From the NCBI GenBank assembly GCA_020435995.1, contig JAGQYO010000023.1, forward strand, positions 1 to 49,730: a stretch of DNA of 49,730 nucleotides. The letters run 5' to 3'. The notes below the pieces were generated by a model. The model was not told the DNA's origin and searched no databases. It saw only the letters and a program-made list of their open reading frames with translations. Source of the stretch: Flavobacteriales bacterium. GTDB taxonomy: Bacteria; Bacteroidota; Bacteroidia; Flavobacteriales_G; Salibacteraceae. Below, piece after piece: positions 43,798-49,730 of this stretch. The translations under genes were made by a program, and so were the position numbers. Numbering within the stretch: the first letter of the stretch is position 1; every line of letters starts with the position of its first letter.

Positions 43798-44655
43798 ATG
43801 AGCAAAAATTCAACAGACTCGAATAATACTGAGGCCCAGGAAATGTCGTTTTTGGACCATCTCGAAATTCTTAGATGGCACCTTGTTCGAAGTTCAGTTT
43901 CTATCGTTGTTTTTGCTATTCTGGCCTTTGTAAACAAAAGCCTCATTTTCGACACAATTATTCTAGGCCCTAAAAAATCTGATTTTCCAACATTTAAATT
44001 TCTGTGCCGAGCCTCAGACAAATTACATGCTTGGTTGCCCAGTATGATGGATGCGGATACACTTTGCATTGGTCAAAATATGCCTGAACTCCAAAACATT
44101 CACATGGCTGGCCAATTCACTACCCATATCATGATTTCCTTGTTTGCCGGACTCATTCTCGCCTTTCCTTATATAGTTTGGGAAGTTTGGCGATTCATAA
44201 ATCCAGGTTTGAAAAAGAGCGAAAGGAAACAAGCTCGAGGAGCAGTATTTTTTATTTCTCTGCTTTTTCTTTCAGGGGTCAGTTTTGGATATTTTATTAT
44301 TTGTCCGTTATCGGTAAATTTTTTCTTAACCTACTCAGTAAGTGCCGAAGTGCTCAACGTACCTACATTATCAACATACATCAGCACGGTAACCACCGTG
44401 GTACTTGCTTGTGGCTTAGTGTTTCAGTTGCCAATCGTAGTATATTTCCTCACCAAAATGGGCGTTATTGACGCATTAACACTTCGCAAATTCCGAAAAC
44501 ACGCCTTTGTTGGTTCCCTTATACTTTCAGCTATCATTACCCCTCCTGATGTTTTCTCACAGTTTCTCGTTACTGTTCCCCTCATGTTTTTATACGAAAT
44601 CAGTATTTTTATTTCCGCTCGAATCATAAAAGCGGAGGAGGCTAAAGCTTCCTGA
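43798..44655 (+). CDS. tatC: Sec-independent protein translocase TatC
   Basis: The 285-aa membrane protein is the twin-arginine signal receptor. It has MSFLDHLEILRWHL near residue 16, PYIVWEVWRFINPGLKKSERK with the conserved F-x-x-P-x-L, and six membrane helices. ATG 43843 (residue 16) is an alternative start with the classic opening. No tatA gene adjoins it. It is followed 10 bases later by the DUF5686 gene. Confidence 0.94.
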   Translation: MSKNSTDSNNTEAQEMSFLDHLEILRWHLVRSSVSIVVFAILAFVNKSLIFDTIILGPKKSDFPTFKFLCRASDKLHAWLPSMMDADTLCIGQNMPELQNIHMAGQFTTHIMISLFAGLILAFPYIVWEVWRFINPGLKKSERKQARGAVFFISLLFLSGVSFGYFIICPLSVNFFLTYSVSAEVLNVPTLSTYISTVTTVVLACGLVFQLPIVVYFLTKMGVIDALTLRKFRKHAFVGSLILSAIITPPDVFSQFLVTVPLMFLYEISIFISARIIKAEEAKAS

Positions 44656-44665
44656 TTTTGGAGAA

Positions 44666-47149
44666 ATGACTCAGTTTAAACTTTTAGGTTATTCCTTGCT
44701 TTTGCTGTTTTGCACCTCAAGTGCAATTTACGCGCAAAAAACGGTTGTATTTGGAAAGGTAATTGATGCTACTACGAATGAACCTCTTCCCTTTGTAAAT
44801 GTTGCCTTCCAGAACTCCAAAATAGGAACCACAACCAACATGAGCGGCTATTACAAAATAGAAACCTACTATCCAACGGACTCATTAACCGCATCATTTG
44901 TGGGATACAAACCCTTGTCATTTCGCGTTAGAAAAGACCGAGAACAAACCATTAACTTTAACTTAGAAGAAGGAAGCGTGCAGCTACAAGAAATTGTGGT
45001 GAAGTATGATAAAAAATACCGCGACCCTGCTGTTGAACTAATGAAAAAGGTAGTAGACCACAAAGACGCCAACAACCGCGAAAAATTGGACGCTTATCAA
45101 TATGAGGTTTACAACAAATTAGAATTTGACCTCAACAACATTGATGAAGAATTCAAACAACGAAAAGTTTGGAAGCCATTCAACTTCATTTTTGATAACA
45201 TTGACAGCACAGGAGAGAAAACATTTCTACCCGTATTTATGACCGAGTCTATGTCCGACTATTATTACACCCGAGTGCCGCGCCGCCATAAGGAAGTGAT
45301 AAAAGGCACCAAAGTTTCGGGAATAGACAATGAAAGCATTCAACAATTTATGGGAGATATGTACCAAAACATTAATATCTACGACAACTATGTGAAGGTT
45401 TTCAATAAGAGCTTTATTAGTCCCGTAGCCAATCATGGTGGCTTATCATATCATTATTATCTTTTGGATAGTATGAACCTAGATGGTGTAAAATGTTACA
45501 AAGTGAAGTTCGTTCCCCGACGAGATCACGAATTGAACTTTACAGGCAACTTATGGATAGCTGACACCACTTATGCCGTAAAACAAATTGAAGCCACCAT
45601 TTCAAAAAATGCCAACATCAATTTTGTTAAAGACCTCAGCCTTTACCAAGAGTACCGACAAGTGGAAAAAGAAGTATGGATGATAACCAAAGATTATTTG
45701 GTTGTTGACTTCAACATTTCCAATAAAACTATGGGCATTTATGGTAAAAAGACCACTACATACAAAGATTTTGTAATCAACCAACCTCAATCGAGCGAGT
45801 TCTTTTCTGAGGGTACCAACTTAATTGTAAATGACGATGCAGACCAACATTCGAACGAATATTGGAATGAAGCTCGGCACGAGCCTTTAAAAGAAAACGA
45901 AGTGAAAATCTATAAAATGATTGACACCTTGAATACCATTCCTGCATTTAAAACTTATATCGACGTCATTAAAATAATAACTACTGGGTACAAAGAATTT
46001 ACAAGAATTGAGCTTGGTCCTTATTTTAAAAGCTACAGTTTTAATCCCATTGAAGGCCATAGGCTTCGTATGGGTGTGCGAACATTAAAAGGATTTAACG
46101 AAGACATTCGGTTTAGGGGTTATGGCGCTTATGGCTCACTGGATGGAAAATTTAAATATGGTGTAGGCACAGATTTCTATCTTTCTAAAAAACCATGGAG
46201 CCAAATCCAAATCGACTACCGAAAAGATATCCAACAGCTGGGTACGAGTCAGAATATGGATCAACAGGACAATATATTGGCTTCTGTTTTCAGATCAAGA
46301 CCAGCCAATCAACTCAACGGAATTGAGGAATATAAAGTCGCTTTGGATCATTGGTGGTTCGATGGATTTCAGAATAAAATAGAATTAAACCATCGCAACC
46401 TGTGGTCGGTTAGTGACCTCCTAAAATTTCAAACAGTAAATGATGCTAACGACACCAATAACATTAATTACTTGAGGTTTTCTGAAATTAAACTGGGGGT
46501 GAGACTTTCGATACAAGAACGTTTTGTACTAGGTGCCTTCGACAGGTATAGCCTTGGTTCTAAATTACCTGCTTTCGGGGTTACAGCTACGTTTGGACTA
46601 AAAGGGGTACTTCAAAGCCAGTATGAGTATCAAAAAATATTTGTGTACATGACAGACAAAATCTTTTTGGAGCCGATGGGATATGCAACCATCGTGATAG
46701 GTGCGGGAAAAATATGGGGAGCTGTGCCCTTCCCCATTTTAGAACTCCACAACGGTAATGAAACATACTTCTACGATCCCCTTGCATTTAACCTCATGAA
46801 CTACTACGAATTTGCGAGTGACCAATATATAGAGGCAGGAATTACACATCACTTTAATGGAATGTTTCTTAATAAAATTCCGCTGATGAGGCGGTTAAAA
46901 TGGCGAGAACTTATGACCTTAAAAGGAGTTGCAGGTACACTTTCTCCTCAAAACGCAAATGATGTACTTTTTCCGGGAAGTTTAAGCGCGTTGCCAAAGC
47001 CCTACTTTGAGATGGGAGTGGGAATAGAAAATATCTTCAAATTCATTCGAGTGGACGGAATGTGGAGGTTAACAAACCTTAATAAAAACAACACTACCAA
47101 TAAAATTCGAAACTTTGGAGCCACCATTTCTTTGCAATTCGCTTTCTAA
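44666..47149 (+). CDS. DUF5686 outer-membrane protein with CarboxypepD_reg-like domain
   Basis: The 827-aa protein has a signal peptide (about 1-23, ending IYAQ), a carboxypeptidase-D regulatory-like beta sandwich (about 26-110: GKVIDATTNEPLPFVNVAF, GTTTNMSGYYKIE), then the long DUF5686 region and a C-terminal beta barrel ending in F. TonB-box and plug motifs of SusC proteins are missing. The family is common in Bacteroidota with no proven function. It sits between tatC and lptB. Confidence 0.9.
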   Translation: MTQFKLLGYSLLLLFCTSSAIYAQKTVVFGKVIDATTNEPLPFVNVAFQNSKIGTTTNMSGYYKIETYYPTDSLTASFVGYKPLSFRVRKDREQTINFNLEEGSVQLQEIVVKYDKKYRDPAVELMKKVVDHKDANNREKLDAYQYEVYNKLEFDLNNIDEEFKQRKVWKPFNFIFDNIDSTGEKTFLPVFMTESMSDYYYTRVPRRHKEVIKGTKVSGIDNESIQQFMGDMYQNINIYDNYVKVFNKSFISPVANHGGLSYHYYLLDSMNLDGVKCYKVKFVPRRDHELNFTGNLWIADTTYAVKQIEATISKNANINFVKDLSLYQEYRQVEKEVWMITKDYLVVDFNISNKTMGIYGKKTTTYKDFVINQPQSSEFFSEGTNLIVNDDADQHSNEYWNEARHEPLKENEVKIYKMIDTLNTIPAFKTYIDVIKIITTGYKEFTRIELGPYFKSYSFNPIEGHRLRMGVRTLKGFNEDIRFRGYGAYGSLDGKFKYGVGTDFYLSKKPWSQIQIDYRKDIQQLGTSQNMDQQDNILASVFRSRPANQLNGIEEYKVALDHWWFDGFQNKIELNHRNLWSVSDLLKFQTVNDANDTNNINYLRFSEIKLGVRLSIQERFVLGAFDRYSLGSKLPAFGVTATFGLKGVLQSQYEYQKIFVYMTDKIFLEPMGYATIVIGAGKIWGAVPFPILELHNGNETYFYDPLAFNLMNYYEFASDQYIEAGITHHFNGMFLNKIPLMRRLKWRELMTLKGVAGTLSPQNANDVLFPGSLSALPKPYFEMGVGIENIFKFIRVDGMWRLTNLNKNNTTNKIRNFGATISLQFAF

Positions 47150-47159
47150 TAGATGATTC

Positions 47160-47894
47160 ATGAAACTAAAAGCTGATAATCTTTTCAAAAAATACAAAAG
47201 CCGTGTGGTGGTCAACGGTGTTACAGTTGAGGTGAACCAAGGTGAAATTGTAGGGCTACTTGGTCCAAATGGCGCCGGAAAAACCACTTCATTTTATATG
47301 ATAGTAGGTTTAATAAAACCAAATGGGGGAAACATTTACCTCGAAAACGAGAACATTACTAAAATGCCCATGTACCAAAGGGCTCAAAAAGGCATTGGAT
47401 ACCTACCTCAAGAAGCATCTGTATTTCGAAAACTAAGCGTAGAAGATAACATAATGGCCATCCTCGAAATGACCAAACTTTCTAAAAAAGAACAATCCGA
47501 TAAATTAGAATCTTTGATCGAAGAATTTAGTTTGGGTCATGTTAGAACCAATCGAGGTGACCTCTTATCCGGGGGAGAAAGGCGAAGAACAGAAATTGCA
47601 AGGGCATTGGCAGTAGACCCAAAATTCGTTTTACTGGACGAACCCTTTGCTGGAGTTGACCCAATAGCAGTAGAAGATATTCAAAGCATAGTGTATACCC
47701 TCAAAAAAAAGAATATTGGAATCCTCATCACCGACCACAACGTGCAAGAAACGCTGTCGATTACCGATCGAGCATATCTTCTTTTTGAAGGCCAAATATT
47801 AAAAGCAGGAACCGCTGAAGAATTAGCTTCCGATGAGCAAGTAAAACGGGTTTATCTCGGTCAGAACTTTGAACTAAGGAGAAAATCGGAATAA
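47160..47894 (+). CDS. lptB: LPS export ABC ATPase LptB
   Basis: The 244-aa ATPase powers LPS transfer to the outer membrane. It has Walker [10 protein letters not shown], a Q-loop [18 protein letters not shown], signature [16 protein letters not shown] and Walker [13 protein letters not shown]. The SGGERRR and QEASVFRKL forms are diagnostic for LptB. Its LptF/G partners are elsewhere. Confidence 0.95.
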   Translation: MKLKADNLFKKYKSRVVVNGVTVEVNQGEIVGLLGPNGAGKTTSFYMIVGLIKPNGGNIYLENENITKMPMYQRAQKGIGYLPQEASVFRKLSVEDNIMAILEMTKLSKKEQSDKLESLIEEFSLGHVRTNRGDLLSGGERRRTEIARALAVDPKFVLLDEPFAGVDPIAVEDIQSIVYTLKKKNIGILITDHNVQETLSITDRAYLLFEGQILKAGTAEELASDEQVKRVYLGQNFELRRKSE

Positions 47895-47896
47895 AA

Positions 47897-48262
47897 TTGT
47901 TGGATGACAACGGACTTCGTTTGATTTGGGACCCAAATAAGATCCTTGGAGTAAGCGAATTGAGGGCTTTAATTAATTCTCGTGAAAATGCAATTCGCAC
48001 CACAGATCATTTCATTAATACTTATTATGGTGCGGCATCAGAAAAGCGTTTAAACAAAATATGTAGAAATTTTCCGAAAGGAACTTCTGAAATGGTCATG
48101 CATTTAGCTGATTTACATACTGATGACGAACTTGCAACGGTTCCAATGGGGGTAGATCCGTCCTATTTTAATAAAAGAATGCAAGAGCTCAGCACTTTGA
48201 CGCATTCAGGGCGATTTGATGGTCTTATGAACGAATTCAATATTAATTGGGGAAGTTGGTAA
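47897..48262 (+). CDS. Hypothetical protein, 121 aa, after lptB
   Basis: The frame begins TTG at 47897, 2 bases after the lptB stop, so it is almost surely co-translated. I do not recognise the family. Visible features are GLRLIWDPNKILGVSELRALINSR (helical), TTDHFINTYYG and a C-terminal FNINWGSW. It has no signal peptide. It could be linked to LPS export, on position only. Confidence 0.6.
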   Translation: MLDDNGLRLIWDPNKILGVSELRALINSRENAIRTTDHFINTYYGAASEKRLNKICRNFPKGTSEMVMHLADLHTDDELATVPMGVDPSYFNKRMQELSTLTHSGRFDGLMNEFNINWGSW

Positions 48263-48438
48263 TTGTAATTTAATTCGTTTGACGAAAATCCTAGAATAGA
48301 ATCTAAATATTTCCACCTTCATTTCCCACTAATTAAGAACTAAAAAGGGCGAAGAAAAGCTGCGAGACAAAGGGATGACCCGAGTATTGATTTGCCATCA
48401 ATAATTCATAAATACTTATTTTACGAAGGTTTGAAGCA

Positions 48439-48468
48439 TAAAAAAGCCCAAGCTGTGAACTTGGGCTT
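48439..48468 (-). terminator. Terminator after the toxin/immunity-like pair
   Basis: AAGCCCAAG (48444-48452) and CTTGGGCTT (48460-48468) form a 9-bp stem with a 7-base loop. The minus strand continues into a T-run. It lies just after the stop of the 83-aa gene. Confidence 0.88.
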
Positions 48469-48476
48469 AGATTTCT

Positions 48477-48728
48477 CTACTGCTTATTTCTCTGTATCAC
48501 GTTTGCCCTGATTATCCGCCAAAGCAGGTAAACAGCCAAAGCAATTAAAATGTAAAATGGACTGTCAAGCACATAATCAATTGGCTGTTTCGGGTGTGGG
48601 ATTTCAGGCTGCATAAGTTCTTCGGGAGTTGATATTGCACTATCAAATTCCAATATACCCCAATACAACCAAGCTAAAAAAAGAACTATTGGCAGCAGTA
48701 TGATTGATATTTTCTCTTTAATCTTCAT
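48477..48728 (-). CDS. Small membrane protein, candidate RHS immunity protein
   Basis: The 83-aa protein has two membrane helices (IILLPIVLFLAWLYWGIL and FYILIALAVYLLWRII) joined by a Pro/Glu-rich loop. Its ATG overlaps the RHS gene's stop (ATGA), the usual arrangement of toxin then immunity gene. Membrane-bound immunity proteins usually protect against toxins acting on the envelope. I find no known immunity family, so the role is inferred from position and coupling. Confidence 0.6.
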   Translation of the reverse strand: MKIKEKISIILLPIVLFLAWLYWGILEFDSAISTPEELMQPEIPHPKQPIDYVLDSPFYILIALAVYLLWRIIRANVIQRNKQ

Positions 48729-49730
48729 TCTCCAAACCGTCTAAATCTTGGTTCGGCAGGTTTTGGGTGATACTTATCATATAGAGCTTTACCAAATGCC
48801 TGTCCTTTGTTGTTAGCCAACATATCTTTTGAGTCAAACCCACCTGACGCTTTTCCAAATTTGCTTTGTACATAATCAGAAACTTCCTTTCCGTACTGTT
48901 TTGCGTCTGTGATTAATCCCCCTTGATTATATTGGGTCGTAGCTGAAATAATAAAATGCTGTGCTTTGTCGAATCCTGTATCTGCATTTTGAGTAACATA
49001 ACTTTCATAGGCATGAAGTATTGCCATTCCTTCAGAAAATTCGTCTTTGTTTACAAATGATTGTGCAGCGTCTATTCCGCTATCTGCTCCTTTTAATTCA
49101 ATTGATTTTTCGATTAGAGCCTTCCCAAAATCTTCGTAATAGTTCTCAGGAAAATTTCCTTCGTATGTCTTAAAATCTTCCTTCAACTTGCCTAAAGCAA
49201 ATTCAGTCAATGGCCCTGCTTCACTTGGGTTGTTCAATGCGTTTACAGTTTCTTTTGACGTGATACTTAGCCTGTTGTTTCTGTAAATAAATTCCCCGCC
49301 TTTTTCCAATTTGGCTTGGTCTGACTTTGATAAATCAAGACCGCTAACGTCAATTTTTACTGCTGCTCCTGTTTCCTTGTTGATTTGGTAAACGTTTGCT
49401 TCGGCAGGTTCTACGGGTTTTAAGTTGTCTGCATTCGGAACATTGGTTGCAACTCTTGTATTATCCTGTCTTGCTACATTATTCTCAACAGGCGGGTCGC
49501 CTGTTCCTTGCAGCCCGTCAATATCCTTGTGGGTTATGGGCTTGTTCCCTGCGTAATTGTAGGGCGTTAAATATGGATAGTCCGCTGCAAGCGGATCTAC
49601 CGAGATAAAACGGCACGTCCAAGGTGCGTAGTACCTTGCTCCGTAGTAATACAAACCAGATTCTTGATCTTTTTCTTTACCAACGTATCGGTATCGTTTT
49701 TTGGTAAACGTTCTAAGGCTACTATCCCCA
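48725..49730 (-). CDS. RHS-repeat polymorphic toxin, C-terminal part, truncated by window edge
   Basis: The frame is open to the right edge (334 residues seen). It begins with the RHS core end: YVGKEKDQESGLYYYGARYY, then SVDPLA and NYAGNKPITHKDIDG. After this the sequence changes to a tail of about 250 residues, the usual toxic part. Near the end it has DKAQHFIISATTQYNQGG, AKQYGKEVSDYV and FDSKDMLANNKGQAFGKAL, a D-x-x-x-HF, GKE-x-x-D, DM-x-AN order that recalls YfiM/DUF2279-like proteins. That link is tentative and the activity is unknown. Confidence 0.8.
   Translation of the reverse strand, partial: GDSSLRTFTKKRYRYVGKEKDQESGLYYYGARYYAPWTCRFISVDPLAADYPYLTPYNYAGNKPITHKDIDGLQGTGDPPVENNVARQDNTRVATNVPNADNLKPVEPAEANVYQINKETGAAVKIDVSGLDLSKSDQAKLEKGGEFIYRNNRLSITSKETVNALNNPSEAGPLTEFALGKLKEDFKTYEGNFPENYYEDFGKALIEKSIELKGADSGIDAAQSFVNKDEFSEGMAILHAYESYVTQNADTGFDKAQHFIISATTQYNQGGLITDAKQYGKEVSDYVQSKFGKASGGFDSKDMLANNKGQAFGKALYDKYHPKPAEPRFRRFGE

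Noticed and set aside
48263-48438. Possible tRNA or small RNA between the lptB-linked gene and the RHS pair
   Set aside because: No cloverleaf could be drawn; apart from the terminator the stretch shows nothing recognisable.

Overview
The window comes from a member of the phylum Bacteroidota. The evidence is gldD and gldE, type A and type B type-IX-secretion sorting domains, the families DUF2911, DUF4286 and DUF5686, an L21 with an Ala/Lys/Pro tail, many -7 boxes of the form TAnnTTTG, and almost no Shine-Dalgarno sequences. I cannot name the genus. The DNA is AT-rich and densely coding. I found no rRNA, tRNA, CRISPR array or insertion sequence.

Bases 1 to about 9,950 look like an accessory island. 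In order they hold: a DUF2779 protein (Cas4-like plus exonuclease-like, cut by the left edge); a 138-aa orphan coupled to a 681-aa protease that joins a Clp/Hsp100-type AAA+ ATPase to an FtsH-type M41 zinc peptidase; a divergent WYL regulator; a three-gene operon of two orphans and a PD-(D/E)XK nuclease; an HNH-like protein; an AAA_14/DUF4143 ATPase; and a second WYL regulator. A promoter and operator-like block occurs twice, once intact before the ATPase gene and once decayed before the HNH gene. This mix of nucleases, ATPases and WYL regulators resembles a defence or genome-conflict region. The AAA+/M41 fusion is its least familiar part.

Bases 10,250 to 30,530 are mostly core genes: a PLP-dependent dehydratase; a DUF2911 protein and a lipoprotein hydrolase; a coupled leftward operon (serS, lipoprotein, TPR protein, DUF4286, rsmA, mgtE); rplU-rpmA; an EamA transporter; a LolD-like ABC ATPase; a large type A surface protein; an MlaE/MlaF-type lipid transport pair; SprT; a mannose-1-phosphate guanylyltransferase; fumC; and arsC.

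Bases 30,598 to 48,262 carry a 1,299-aa C-type-lectin surface protein with a gliding-type C-terminus. Next is a leftward group (HU, TPR protein, a 29-aa mS38/bS22-like ribosomal protein, rng, recX, prfB), in which prfB has a canonical +1 programmed frameshift. A rightward mutY-ssb-gldE-gldD group follows, then ctaA, a heavy-metal-domain lipoprotein, tatC, a DUF5686 outer-membrane protein, lptB and an orphan. Several of these build the cell surface: LptB and MlaE/F handle lipids, Tat and type IX secretion handle export, and GldD/E support the secretion and gliding machinery.

The right end, from 48,477, holds the C-terminus of an RHS-repeat polymorphic toxin and an overlapping two-helix membrane protein that is a good candidate for its immunity protein.
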